Source: Acetobacteraceae bacterium (GTDB lineage: Bacteria; Pseudomonadota; Alphaproteobacteria; Acetobacterales; Acetobacteraceae). Taken from it: 47,135 nucleotides of DNA. Position 1 is the stretch's first letter, and each line of letters starts with the position of its first letter. Positions 16,078-24,744 of this stretch are shown here, piece by piece. The notes below the pieces were generated by a model. The model had not been told where the DNA came from. It worked only from the letters and a program-made list of their open reading frames with translations, and ran no database searches. A program made the translations under genes and the position numbers. The DNA lies in contig DNXO01000042.1 in the NCBI GenBank assembly GCA_003506895.1, forward strand, positions 30,948 to 78,082, written 5' to 3'.

Positions 16078-17304
16078 ATGAAACGCAGGAACCTACTTGC
16101 GGGCGCTGCCGTGCTGCCGATGGCTACCACGTTCCGCTCCCGGCGTGCGCGTGCGGCCGCCATCTCGGACGGCGTGGTCAAAATCGGCGTGCTGGACGAC
16201 ATGTCGGGGGTATTCTCCGACCAGCAGGGGTTTGGCGACTATGTCGCCGCCCGCATGGCAGCCGAGGATTTCGGCGGTCGTGTGCTGGGCGCGCCAATCG
16301 AGGTCGTCCAGGCCGATCTGCAAAACAAGGTCGATGTCGGCCTGTCCGTTGCTCGGCGTTGGATCGACGAGGAAAAAGTCGACGCGATCTTCGGCCTGGG
16401 TAATTCGGCCGTCGCGCTCGCGGTTCAGAATTTGTGCAAGGAGCGGCAGCGGGTCGATGTCACCATCGCCGCCGGTACCACCGACCTGACGGGCACCGGT
16501 TGCTCCCCTTACGGCATCCATTGGACCTATGACAATTATTCCGCCGCGAAGGGGCCAGCCACCGCACTGGTTAAGGAGGGGATGAAGAAGTGGTTCTTCA
16601 TCACCTCTGACTATGCGTTCGGTCATTCCCTGGAGGACAACGCGACCGCGATCCTGAAAGGCCTCGGCGCGACGGTGCTGGGCCACAGTATGCCGCCGCT
16701 TGGTGAGACGGATTACTCCGCCCACCTGTTGGCCGCGGCCTCGTCAGGGGCACAGGTTGTCGGCATCGCCGCGGGTGGGGCCGACTTCATCAACATCGCC
16801 AAGCAAATGGGCGAATTCGGGTTGACCAAACGGGGCATCGTGCCGGCGGCGCTGAACTGCTCATTGACCAACATTCATTCCCTGGGACTACAGGCCGCTC
16901 AGGGCATGATTTATAGCCAGCCCTATTACTGGGACCACGACGAACCCTCGCGCGCCTTCGCCGCACGCTTCGCCAAGCAGCACAAAGGCCGGCCGCCAAC
17001 CGCATTCCAGGCCAGCACCTGGGGTGCGGTGACGCACTATCTGAAGGCGATCCAGGCGGCCGGCACCGACGCGGCAGGTCCGGTGATGGAGAAGATGCGT
17101 GAGATCCCAATCAACGACTTCATGACCAAGAACGGCCGGCTACGGATCGATGGCACCGTGGTGCGGGATATGTTCCTGCTACGCGCCAAGAAGCCGGAGC
17201 AGTCCAAAAGCGAATGGGATCTGCTGGAGGTCGCCGAGACTATCCCCGGGGCTGATGCGTTTCGCCCGATGAATGAGGGCGGCTGCCCCCTGGTGAAGGC
17301 GTAA
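16078..17304 (+). CDS. Branched-chain amino acid-type ABC transporter substrate-binding protein
   Basis: A periplasmic binding protein of 408 residues of the Peripla_BP_6 (LivK-like) family. The N-terminus KRRNLLAGAAVLPM with a following Arg-rich ARA motif looks like a Tat or Sec signal, cleaved near residue 28. The mature part begins with VKIGVLDDMSGVFSDQQG, the classical start of this family, and contains DYAFGHSLEDNA and MGEFGLTKRGIVPA. In many proteobacteria members bind aromatic or keto acids rather than amino acids. No liv permease or ATPase genes are nearby, so it must use a transporter encoded elsewhere. AGAGGGGAA precedes the ATG; it likely carries the substrate for the neighbouring enzymes. 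Confidence 0.9.
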   Translation: MKRRNLLAGAAVLPMATTFRSRRARAAAISDGVVKIGVLDDMSGVFSDQQGFGDYVAARMAAEDFGGRVLGAPIEVVQADLQNKVDVGLSVARRWIDEEKVDAIFGLGNSAVALAVQNLCKERQRVDVTIAAGTTDLTGTGCSPYGIHWTYDNYSAAKGPATALVKEGMKKWFFITSDYAFGHSLEDNATAILKGLGATVLGHSMPPLGETDYSAHLLAAASSGAQVVGIAAGGADFINIAKQMGEFGLTKRGIVPAALNCSLTNIHSLGLQAAQGMIYSQPYYWDHDEPSRAFAARFAKQHKGRPPTAFQASTWGAVTHYLKAIQAAGTDAAGPVMEKMREIPINDFMTKNGRLRIDGTVVRDMFLLRAKKPEQSKSEWDLLEVAETIPGADAFRPMNEGGCPLVKA

Positions 17305-17374
17305 TTCCAGCCCGTCAAAAGACCGACCAACCCGCACCGGCCTCTCTCTCAGCGTCATGGCGGGTGCGGACGAC

Positions 17375-17404
17375 GCAGGCGCTAAAATAGCGATCCGCGC
17401 CTGC
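17375..17404 (+). terminator. Hairpin downstream of the binding-protein gene
   Basis: GCAGGCGC (17375-17382) pairs with GCGCCTGC (17397-17404), leaving a 14-nt A-rich loop. It sits 70 bp after the stop codon with no T-tract, so termination is only a possibility. Confidence 0.35.
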
Positions 17405-17485
17405 GGCTTCTTCCGCGTGCCATCGCCGAACGAATCTCGATAGGTGTCACGATACAGCATTGGTGGGGCACGGCTTTCACTCTCC

Positions 17486-17516
17486 CGTCATCGCCGGGCT
17501 TGTCCCGGCCATGACG
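17486..17516. repeat. REP-like inverted repeat between convergent genes
   Basis: CGTCAT-c-GCCGGG (17486 onward) pairs with CCCGGC-c-ATGACG across a short loop. Very similar sequence recurs after rpsO at 45462-45490, so this is one copy of a dispersed palindromic family common in alphaproteobacterial intergenic regions. It lies between the convergent binding-protein and merR genes. Confidence 0.75.
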
Positions 17517-17546
17517 AAAGAGGAGGACCATGTGTCCGCCAACGCT

Positions 17547-18101
17547 TTATCCCAGTCGGGCGCGCAACGCCTCAAGCTCGTGCAGCGCCTCGTGCAGCAG
17601 ATCACGCAGGCGCTGATTTTCCAACTCGGCCTTGGTCTTGCCCGCCCCACGCGCCATCTGCGTCAGCGCGGCCGGCGAAGAAACCAGTTCCAACCCCGGG
17701 ATCAGCGGCGGTTCATCGGGCGACATCCCGGCCTTCTCCGCCTCGGCGGCGGCGCGCTCATCCGCGGTTGGCGGAGGGATGTCGTCAGACAACTGCCCGC
17801 CGCCTTCGCGCAGCAGCCGCTGGACACCCTTGATCGTATAGCCTTGAGTATAAAGCAGATCGGCGATCCGCCGCAGCAGGCCGATATCGTCCGGCCGGTA
17901 ATACCGCCGGCCGCCGCCACGCTTCAGCGGCTTCACCTGAGGGAACTTCGTCTCCCAGAACCGCAGAACATGCTGCGGGATATGAAGATCGTCCGCTACC
18001 TCACTGATTGTCCTAAAAGCATTCGGTGCCTTCTTCGGCCGCATCCGAGCGGACTGATCGACGGAGCCCGAGGTCGGATCATCGCTCACCAGCAGATCCA
18101 T
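17547..18101 (-). CDS. MerR family transcriptional regulator
   Basis: A protein of 184 residues with a MerR-type helix-turn-helix (about residues 29-97): RTISEVADDLHIPQHVLRFW, then GGGRRYYRPDDIGLLRRIADLL. The C-terminal half is Pro/Ala-rich and ends in a coiled-coil segment (LENQRLRDLLHEALHELEAL) for dimerisation; there are no Cys residues for metal sensing. In alphaproteobacteria this gene regularly follows ihfA in the plsX-fabH-ihfA block, as here (36 bp gap), and its target is not known. The start could also be the ATG 57 bp further in (MRPKKAPNAF); neither has a clear ribosome binding site. Confidence 0.88.
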   Translation of the reverse strand: MDLLVSDDPTSGSVDQSARMRPKKAPNAFRTISEVADDLHIPQHVLRFWETKFPQVKPLKRGGGRRYYRPDDIGLLRRIADLLYTQGYTIKGVQRLLREGGGQLSDDIPPPTADERAAAEAEKAGMSPDEPPLIPGLELVSSPAALTQMARGAGKTKAELENQRLRDLLHEALHELEALRARLG

Positions 18102-18137
18102 GATCCGCCGGGCCTGTCAGGCGCTATGCGGACCGGG

Positions 18138-18449
18138 TCATTCATCTTCTTCCGTACCAGGAACCGTGCCGTTCACATGCGCCTTCAGCACATGGCTTGG
18201 CCGGAATACCAGCACGCGCCGCGGCAAGATTGGCACTTCCTCACCCGTCTTGGGGTTACGGCCAATGCGACGCCCTTTCTGCCGGACAGAAAAGGTCCCG
18301 AAGCCACTGATTTTAACAGATTCACCTTTTTCAAGGTGGGTCGCGATGCGATCCAGGACGTCCTCAAGCAAGTCAGCAGACTCGTTCCTTGAGAGTCCCA
18401 CCTGCGTGTAGATCATTTCGGCTATGTGAGCGCGTGTTATCGTCAGCAT
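18138..18449 (-). CDS. ihfA: Integration host factor alpha subunit
   Basis: A DNA-bending protein of 103 residues, normal length. ITRAHIAEMIY at the N-terminus, SVKISGFGTFSVRQKGRR in the body and the intercalating-Pro arm GRNPKTGEEVPI are all typical of IHF-alpha. It forms a heterodimer with IhfB (not in this window) and acts on nucleoid structure, recombination and sigma-54 promoters. The acidic C-terminus (GTEEDE) is usual. A promoter-like pair directly upstream suggests expression separate from fabH. Confidence 0.95.
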   Translation of the reverse strand: MLTITRAHIAEMIYTQVGLSRNESADLLEDVLDRIATHLEKGESVKISGFGTFSVRQKGRRIGRNPKTGEEVPILPRRVLVFRPSHVLKAHVNGTVPGTEEDE

Positions 18450-18455
18450 GGCCGG

Positions 18456-18484
18456 ACGCTATGCAGATCGAATCGGCTCGTCAA
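18456..18484 (-). promoter_or_regulatory. Candidate promoter for ihfA
   Basis: Read on the minus strand, TTGACG (18484-18479) and TAGCGT (18461-18456) are 17 bp apart. The predicted transcript start falls on or next to the ihfA ATG, so the mRNA would be leaderless or the match is fortuitous. Confidence 0.35.
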
Positions 18485-18543
18485 GGTTCCAACGTAAAAA
18501 ATCTTAGCAGATCAGAGGTTTGCACCCGATCCTGCCGCCAAGA

Positions 18544-19515
18544 TCACAGCCGGACCAGCGCGGACCCCCAGGTCAATCCACCGCCCAGCGCTTCCAGCAG
18601 CACCAGATCGCCAACTTGGATACGTCCGTCGCCCCACGCCTCAGCCAGGGCAAGTGGAACCGAGGCAGCCGAAGTATTGGCGTGCCGGTCCACTGTCACG
18701 ACCACGCGTTCGGGCGGCAAATGGAGCTTCTTGCCCATGGCGTCGATGATCCGCTTGTTGGCTTGGTGCGGCACGAGCCAATCGACATCGTCATGAGTAA
18801 GGCCGTTGGCGGCGAGCGCTTCCTCCACCGCCTCGGCAAGGCGGGTAACGGCGTGACGAAACACCTCCCGACCGTGCATCACCAGATGGCCGGGCTTGTC
18901 CGGCCGCCCAACAGCGCCATCGACATACAGGATGTCGCCAAGCGTGCCCTGAGCATGGATGTGGGTGGACAGGACGCCGCGCCGGTCATCGTCGCTGGCG
19001 TCGGACGCACGCAGGAAGACCGCCCCGGCGCCGTCGCCGAACAGCACGCAGGTGCCACGGTCCTGCCAGTTGAGGATGCGCGAGTAAACCTCGCTGCCGA
19101 TCACCAGAACGCCACGGGCCTGACCGCACCGGATCATGCCGTCGGCAATCGACAAGCCATAGATGAAGCCCGCGCACGCGGCGGAAAGGTCGAACCCAAA
19201 GCCCTTGGTCACCCCGAGTTCGGCCTGCACACGCAGCGCCGTGGCGGGAAACGCCTGATCCGGGGTGCTGGTCGCCAGGATGATGGCATCCACGTCGTCG
19301 GGCGTCGCACCGGCATTGGCCAGGGCGACCCTGGCCGCTGCCGTGCCCATGAAGGCCGCGGTTTCGTGCTTGGCTGCGAAATAACGCTGCTTGATGCCGG
19401 TCCGCTCCTGGATCCAGGCGTCGGAGGTGTCCACCGTCTTGGCCAACTCTTCGTTGGACACGACCCGTTCGGGCAAATAGCCGCCACAACCGGCGAGGAT
19501 GGAACGAGGCGACAT
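18544..19515 (-). CDS. fabH: 3-oxoacyl-ACP synthase III
   Basis: A condensing enzyme of 323 residues that joins acetyl-CoA and malonyl-ACP to start fatty acid synthesis. The catalytic triad is visible as Cys114 in SAACAGF, His250 in WLVPHQAN and Asn280 in RHANTSAAS. The N-terminal part ILAGCGGYLPERVVSN and the GDGAGAVFL motif match FabH. The gene starts 12 bp after the plsX stop, within the rpmF-plsX-fabH operon. Confidence 0.96.
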   Translation of the reverse strand: MSPRSILAGCGGYLPERVVSNEELAKTVDTSDAWIQERTGIKQRYFAAKHETAAFMGTAAARVALANAGATPDDVDAIILATSTPDQAFPATALRVQAELGVTKGFGFDLSAACAGFIYGLSIADGMIRCGQARGVLVIGSEVYSRILNWQDRGTCVLFGDGAGAVFLRASDASDDDRRGVLSTHIHAQGTLGDILYVDGAVGRPDKPGHLVMHGREVFRHAVTRLAEAVEEALAANGLTHDDVDWLVPHQANKRIIDAMGKKLHLPPERVVVTVDRHANTSAASVPLALAEAWGDGRIQVGDLVLLEALGGGLTWGSALVRL

Positions 19516-19527
19516 GACTAATCCTGG

Positions 19528-20658
19528 TCAGGCGGTGGCGAGATGGGCGTCGTCGGTCGGGTTCGGGCGATCCGCTGGCACCGGGGCACCCGATTCGCCC
19601 GCCGAAGCGCCGACCTTGCGGTTTTTCTCCGCCGGCCCGCGTTTGTCGAGTCCAAGCTTGGCCAGATCTTCGCGGATACGGTCGTTAAAACGGTGAACCA
19701 CCATGTCCATGGCGACATCGACAGCATGGGCGAAACCCTTGGCGTCGGTTCCGCCGTGTGACTTTACCACGACACCGTTCAACCCGACCATCACCGCGCC
19801 GTTATAGCGGCGCGGATCGAGCCATTCCCGCAGCCGGTCGAGGCCGGGCCGCACCAGCAGATAGGCGATCTTTGCCCAGATGCTGCTTGTGAACACTACT
19901 TTCAGGAATTCACCGATCAGCTTGAGCGCGCCCTCACCGGTCTTCAGCGCGACATTGCCGGTAAAGCCATCGGTGACGATCACGTCGGTGGTGCCGGCGG
20001 CGATGTCGTGGCCTTCCACGAAACCATGGAACTGCGGGCCGATATGGCTGGCTCGGATGATCTCCGCCGCCTCGCGCACGGTGTCGTCGCCCTTCAGCTC
20101 CTCAGAGCCGACATTCAGCAGACCGATGGTGGGTGCGGTCAGGCCCAGCACGGTGCGGGCGAACACATCGCCCATGACGGCGAACTCCACCAGGTTGCGC
20201 ACGTCGCAATGGACGTTGGCACCCAGGTCCAGCATCACGACGTCGCCGCGCGCCGACGGGCCGATGGCGGCCATGGCCGGACGGTCGATCCCCGGCAGCG
20301 ATTTGATAACGATCTTGGCAAGGGCCAGCAGCGCGCCAGTATTCCCGGCCGAGACCAAACCGGACGCCTCCCCGGACGCGACGGCATCGATCGCGAGTCG
20401 CATCGACGATTGCCGGCTGCGCAGGGCCGCCGTCGGCTTCATGTCGTTGCTGATCACGTCCGGCGCGTGCCGGATGGTGCATGCGGCGCGGGCGCGCTTA
20501 TGTTTGGCCAACAGCGCGGTTAGCGCCGTCTCGTTGCCAACCAACAGGAAACGCGCGGACGGATGACGCTCCGCCGCGATTTCCAGGCCTTGCACGACCA
20601 TGTCGGGGGCGTGATCGCCCCCCATGGCATCCACCGCAAGAGTGAAATGACCGGTCAC
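19528..20658 (-). CDS. plsX: Phosphate acyltransferase
   Basis: A protein of 376 residues that makes acyl-phosphate from acyl-ACP, the first step of phospholipid synthesis through PlsY. The N-terminal LAVDAMGGDHAPDMVVQG and the inner VSAGNTGALLALA, VMLDLGANVHCD and VIVTDGFTGNVALK motifs are diagnostic. The GTG at 20658 was chosen because the longer in-frame reading overlaps rpmF; the true N-terminus aligns from TGHFTLAVD. It lies 31 bp after rpmF and before fabH, the usual order. Confidence 0.95.
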   Translation of the reverse strand: MTGHFTLAVDAMGGDHAPDMVVQGLEIAAERHPSARFLLVGNETALTALLAKHKRARAACTIRHAPDVISNDMKPTAALRSRQSSMRLAIDAVASGEASGLVSAGNTGALLALAKIVIKSLPGIDRPAMAAIGPSARGDVVMLDLGANVHCDVRNLVEFAVMGDVFARTVLGLTAPTIGLLNVGSEELKGDDTVREAAEIIRASHIGPQFHGFVEGHDIAAGTTDVIVTDGFTGNVALKTGEGALKLIGEFLKVVFTSSIWAKIAYLLVRPGLDRLREWLDPRRYNGAVMVGLNGVVVKSHGGTDAKGFAHAVDVAMDMVVHRFNDRIREDLAKLGLDKRGPAEKNRKVGASAGESGAPVPADRPNPTDDAHLATA

Positions 20659-20689
20659 GGACGAACCAGACGGACGCCGCGACCCGGCC

Positions 20690-20893
20690 TCAGACGCGGA
20701 CAGCGCCCCGTAGCGGCTTGCCGGCCGCGACCACTTCGCGCCCGTCGTAATGGCCGCAATGGCTGCAAATGTGATGCGGACGCTTGGTTTCGCCGCAGTT
20801 CTTGCACTCCGCATGCGCTTCGTGCGTCAGCGCCTGATGGCTGCGGCGCATGCCGGCGCGGGACGGGGAGGTTTTTCTCTTCGGTACGGCCAT
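20690..20893 (-). CDS. rpmF: 50S ribosomal protein L32
   Basis: A protein of 67 residues, starting MAVPKRKTSPSRAGMRRSHQ, typical of L32. It keeps the zinc-ribbon cysteines as CKNCG and CSHCG pairs, so it is the zinc-dependent form. AGAAGGGG upstream serves as the ribosome binding site and fixes the start at 20893. First gene of the rpmF-plsX-fabH block. Confidence 0.96.
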   Translation of the reverse strand: MAVPKRKTSPSRAGMRRSHQALTHEAHAECKNCGETKRPHHICSHCGHYDGREVVAAGKPLRGAVRV

Positions 20894-20966
20894 GGGACAG
20901 CGCCCCTTCTCTAACGACATGTGCCCCGCGAACCGCGCGAGGCATGACAGAAATCCACGATTGGAC

Positions 20967-21000
20967 AAAAACGCGAGGGCCGCCCTCTAGCAGAGCGGCC
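20967..21000 (-). terminator. Intrinsic terminator after the acyl-CoA synthetase gene
   Basis: On the minus strand a GC-rich stem (GGCCG with CGGCC, and CTCT with AGAG, interrupted by a small bulge) spans 21000-20978 and is followed six bases later by TTTTT (20971-20967). It sits 35 bp after the synthetase stop and before rpmF. Confidence 0.6.
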
Positions 21001-21034
21001 GAGGCGTCGCAATGGCTTAGTGTTCCAGCTTGCC

Positions 21035-22723
21035 TCATCGCTGGTTCAACCTCGCGACGATTTCGGAATTCGCCCGCATCACCAGCACGCGGCGAATTTT
21101 CTGCGACGGCGTCAAAAGCCCATTTTCGATGGTGAACGGCGGCACCACCGCGTGCCTGCGGATACGTTCGGTAACCGACAGCCGCAGATTCGTGCGGTTG
21201 ACCGCCAGGGCAACCGCGACATCGTCATAGCCCTCGGCCGGGACGACCAGCGCGCTCAGACCGCTGCGGCCTTCGCCGGTAATCACCGCCTGGGCGATCT
21301 CGGTTTCCGCCATCAGCATGCCCTCGATCTTCGCGGGCGATACATTTTCGCCTCCCGAGAGGACGATCATGTCCTTCTTTCGATCGGTTATACGCAGATA
21401 CCCCCCGTCCAGTTCGCCGATGTCGCCGGTATGCAGCCAGCCATCGCGAATCACCGCCTCGGTTTCCCGCGGGCGGTTCCAGTAGCCGTCCATGACCAGC
21501 CCGCCGCGGACCAGGATCTCCCCATCCTCGGCGATCCGCAGTTCGACACCGCGCAAAGGGGTGCCGACCGTGTCGATACGGATCGCATCGGGCGGATTCG
21601 CGCTGATCACCGGCCCCGCTTCAGTCTGCCCGTAGCCCTGCATGATGCACATACCAAGCGAGAGGAAAAAGCGGCCGACCTCCGGATCCAACCGAGCGCC
21701 GCCCGACATCGCGGCGACCAGGCGGCCACCGAATCGGGCGCGAACCTTGGCCCGGACCAGACGGTCCAGGATCGGGTCCAACAAGCGCTCCATCACGGTC
21801 AGACGCTGCTTGTCCACCCGCTTCAGGCCGATGGACACCGCCATTTGGAACAGCCGCTGCTTCCCCGGCTTCTCCCGCGCCACCTGGGTCAAAACCCGAG
21901 CTCGGATGACCTCCAGCACGCGCGGCACGGCGGTCAGGATGGTGGGACGAACCGACAGCATGTCGGCGGCCAGATGCTCGACGCCGCGCGCGTAAACGAC
22001 CTCGGTGCCCAGGCTCAGCAGGAAGAACTGGCCGACGGTATGTTCATAGGCATGCGACAGCGGCAGGTAGGACAGGTAGATCTCGTCCTTCAGCCGTAAC
22101 GGGCGCACCAGTTCGAACGCCCCGGCGCAGTTAGACAGCACGCAGCGGTGCGGCAGCATCACCCCGCGCGGCGAGCCGCCGGTGCCCGAGGTGTAGATCA
22201 GGCACGCCAGTGCGGTCGGGGGAATCGTAGAGGCCTCGGCCGCGATGTCATCCTGCGGCCGCTGATCGCCGACGATGTGCCGCCATTGGTCGTCCGCGTC
22301 GTCGATCACCACCAGCAGGTCCAGGCCACCCGCCTTCGCCGCCGCGGCCCGCAGCTTGTCTGCCAATGCCGGCGTGGAAACGATGGCCGCCCGTGCGCCG
22401 GAGTCGCGCAGCAGGTGCGCGTGATCCTCGACCGTATTGGTCGTGTACGACGGCACCGGGACCGCTCGGATTGCCATCAAGGCTGTCTCGGCGATCGGGA
22501 ACTCCGGCCGGTTTTCCATGCACAACAGCACCCGGTCGCCCGCGGAAACGCCCGCCGCCCGCAGATTCCGAGCACACGACGCGGCCATTCGGCCGAACCG
22601 ACCCCAGGTGATGCCGACCCAGGCGCCATCCCGATAGGTACGCAACATCGGCTTGTCCGGCCAACCCCGGGCCAGCGCAAACATCATCGAGGCCAGATTG
22701 GGCCATGTCGGGTAGCTCTGCAC
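21035..22723 (-). CDS. Long-chain acyl-CoA synthetase (AMP-forming)
   Basis: An adenylating enzyme, about 562 residues from the chosen start, that activates fatty acids to acyl-CoA. The P-loop reads YTSGTGGSPRGVMLPH, motif A5 is QGYGQTEAGPV, and the hinge region is LHTGDIGELDGGYLRITDRK with the catalytic-Lys loop KDMIVLSGGENVSP; all are typical of FadD/FAA-type ligases. The start is uncertain. A GTG at 22723 has GGAGG 4 nt upstream, but an even better AGGAGG at 22767-22772 is followed 7 nt later by an in-frame GTC, not a normal start. The gene is divergent from pepF and ends with a hairpin terminator. Confidence 0.85.
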   Translation of the reverse strand: MQSYPTWPNLASMMFALARGWPDKPMLRTYRDGAWVGITWGRFGRMAASCARNLRAAGVSAGDRVLLCMENRPEFPIAETALMAIRAVPVPSYTTNTVEDHAHLLRDSGARAAIVSTPALADKLRAAAAKAGGLDLLVVIDDADDQWRHIVGDQRPQDDIAAEASTIPPTALACLIYTSGTGGSPRGVMLPHRCVLSNCAGAFELVRPLRLKDEIYLSYLPLSHAYEHTVGQFFLLSLGTEVVYARGVEHLAADMLSVRPTILTAVPRVLEVIRARVLTQVAREKPGKQRLFQMAVSIGLKRVDKQRLTVMERLLDPILDRLVRAKVRARFGGRLVAAMSGGARLDPEVGRFFLSLGMCIMQGYGQTEAGPVISANPPDAIRIDTVGTPLRGVELRIAEDGEILVRGGLVMDGYWNRPRETEAVIRDGWLHTGDIGELDGGYLRITDRKKDMIVLSGGENVSPAKIEGMLMAETEIAQAVITGEGRSGLSALVVPAEGYDDVAVALAVNRTNLRLSVTERIRRHAVVPPFTIENGLLTPSQKIRRVLVMRANSEIVARLNQR

Positions 22724-22819
22724 GCATCCTCCGGCAGCAGGGCGAGTCCGCCCTTTGACGTTGGTTCCTCCTAGCTTACATGAAGGAAAGTTGCAGCAGG
22801 CCAGGATACCAAATCCCCG

Positions 22820-24616
22820 ATGAACAATGCGAACAGCGCCCAGACAGAACCATCGCCGTCCGATCAACTGCCAACCTGGGACCTGTCCGATCTTTATCCC
22901 TCGCCCGACAGCCCGTTGGTGATGGACGATCTGCTGAAGGCGGAAAACGCGGCGAAGACCTTCGCCAAGACGCGCGCCGGGACCCTGGCAACCGCGTCCG
23001 GATCGGCGCTGGCCGCGGCGATCGGGGAGTATGAAGCGATCCAGGACATCCTGGGGCGCGTCGGTTCCTACGCGCAGTTGCTGTTCGCGGGGGATTCCTC
23101 CGATCCCGCGATCGGGCGGTTCTACCAGATCGTCAGTGAGCGGATCACCGCGATCAGCAGTGACATGATCTTCTTCACCCTAGAGCTGAACCGCCTGGAC
23201 GACGCCGCGCTGGAGGCGAAGTTCAGCGACGCCGCGCTGGCCCGCTACCGGCCCTGGCTGCGCGACCTGCGCGTCTTCCGCCCGCACCAGCTATCCGATG
23301 AGCTTGAGAAGCTGACCCACGAGCGCGACCTGACCGCCAACGGCGCCTGGGTGCGGCTGTTCGACGAAACCATCGCGGCGATGCGGATCGACCTGAACGG
23401 CGAGTCGCTGACCGTCAGCGACACCCTGAACAAACTGTCCGACCGCGACCGCGGCCTTCGCGAGGCCGCCGGCAAGGCGGTCGGCAAGGCGTTCGGCGAC
23501 AACATCCGGCTGTTCGGCCTGATCACCAACACCCTGGCCAAGGACAAGGAGATCGAGGACACGTGGCGGCATCACGCCCGCCCCACCAGTTTCCGCAACC
23601 GAGCCAATATGGTAGAGGATGAGGTCGTCGATGCGCTGGTGACCGCTGTTCGTGCGTCCTACCCTCGCCTGTCCCACCGCTACTACCAGATGAAGGCCAA
23701 GTGGCTCGGTTTGCCCAAGCTACAGCATTGGGACCGCAACGCGCCGCTGCCGAACGATGACGACCGGCTGATCGCGTGGCCGGATGCGACCAAGCAGGTG
23801 TTGGACGCGTACGGCGCGTTCAGCCCGGAACTGGCCTCGGTCGGCAAACAGTTCTTCGACAAGCCCTGGATCGACGCCCGTCTGAAGCCAGGCAAGTCGG
23901 GCGGCGCCTTCGCGCACCCCACGGTGCCCAGCGTGCATCCGTATCTGCTGCTGAATTATCACGGCAAGACGCGGGACGTGATGACCCTGGCGCACGAGCT
24001 TGGCCACGGCGTGCATCAGGTGCTGGCGGGTCCCCAGGGCACGCTGATGTCGCACACCCCGCTAACGCTGGCGGAAACAGCGAGCGTGTTCGGAGAGATG
24101 CTGACCTTCCGCTCCTTGCTGGATTCCGCCAACCAGGCGCAGCGGCGGATCATGCTGGCCTCCAAGGTCGAGGACATGCTGAACACGGTGGTCCGCCAGA
24201 TCGCGTTCTATGAGTTCGAGACGCTGCTGCACGACGAACGCCGGACCGGCGAACTGCTACCGGAGCGGATCGGCGAACTATGGATGAAGGTGCAGACCGA
24301 GAGCCTGGGGCCGGCCTTCGAATTCACACCCGAATACAGTGTGTTCTGGTCGTACGTGCCGCACTTCATCCACTCGCCGTTCTACGTTTATGCGTATGCG
24401 TTCGGGGATTGTCTGGTGAATGCGCTGTACTCGGTATTCCAGAACGGACACCCCGGGTTCCAGGCGAAGTACCTGGAGATGCTGAAGGCCGGCGGGACCA
24501 AACGGCACAAGGAACTGCTTGCGCCGTTTGGGCTGGATGCGTCCGACCCGGCGTTCTGGAGCAAGGGCCTGGATGTCATTTCCGGCTTCATCGATGAGCT
24601 GGAGGCGGAGGCCTGA
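22820..24616 (+). CDS. pepF: Oligoendopeptidase F, M3 family zinc metallopeptidase
   Basis: A cytoplasmic peptidase of 598 residues that cleaves short peptides. The zinc site is LAHELGHGVHQ with His392, Glu393 and His396; the third ligand is the Glu of LAETASVFGEM further on. The N-terminal WDLSDLYPSPDSP and the C-terminal FIHSPFYVYAYAFGDCLVNAL are characteristic of the PepF/M3B group found in alphaproteobacteria. It is transcribed divergently from the acyl-CoA synthetase gene, about 96 bp away, and converges on catalase. Confidence 0.93.
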   Translation: MNNANSAQTEPSPSDQLPTWDLSDLYPSPDSPLVMDDLLKAENAAKTFAKTRAGTLATASGSALAAAIGEYEAIQDILGRVGSYAQLLFAGDSSDPAIGRFYQIVSERITAISSDMIFFTLELNRLDDAALEAKFSDAALARYRPWLRDLRVFRPHQLSDELEKLTHERDLTANGAWVRLFDETIAAMRIDLNGESLTVSDTLNKLSDRDRGLREAAGKAVGKAFGDNIRLFGLITNTLAKDKEIEDTWRHHARPTSFRNRANMVEDEVVDALVTAVRASYPRLSHRYYQMKAKWLGLPKLQHWDRNAPLPNDDDRLIAWPDATKQVLDAYGAFSPELASVGKQFFDKPWIDARLKPGKSGGAFAHPTVPSVHPYLLLNYHGKTRDVMTLAHELGHGVHQVLAGPQGTLMSHTPLTLAETASVFGEMLTFRSLLDSANQAQRRIMLASKVEDMLNTVVRQIAFYEFETLLHDERRTGELLPERIGELWMKVQTESLGPAFEFTPEYSVFWSYVPHFIHSPFYVYAYAFGDCLVNALYSVFQNGHPGFQAKYLEMLKAGGTKRHKELLAPFGLDASDPAFWSKGLDVISGFIDELEAEA

Positions 24617-24744
24617 ACACGAGGGCGCGGAGGGAGCCTGTATTCCGTTCGTGCGAACTGACCGGAAGGCACCGGGCATATCGGCTGGCAAAGCCGCCGT
24701 TTGAAGGTGACGGCCCCACTCCTGGTGGAGCGAGGCCTTCCTTG

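Noticed and set aside
17305..17546. tRNA gene in the gap after merR, where some relatives carry one
   Set aside because: No TTCGA arm, acceptor stem or anticodon loop could be found on either strand.
20659..20814. N-terminal extension of PlsX
   Set aside because: It lies over the end of rpmF in another frame. PlsX homologues begin near the GTG at 20658.
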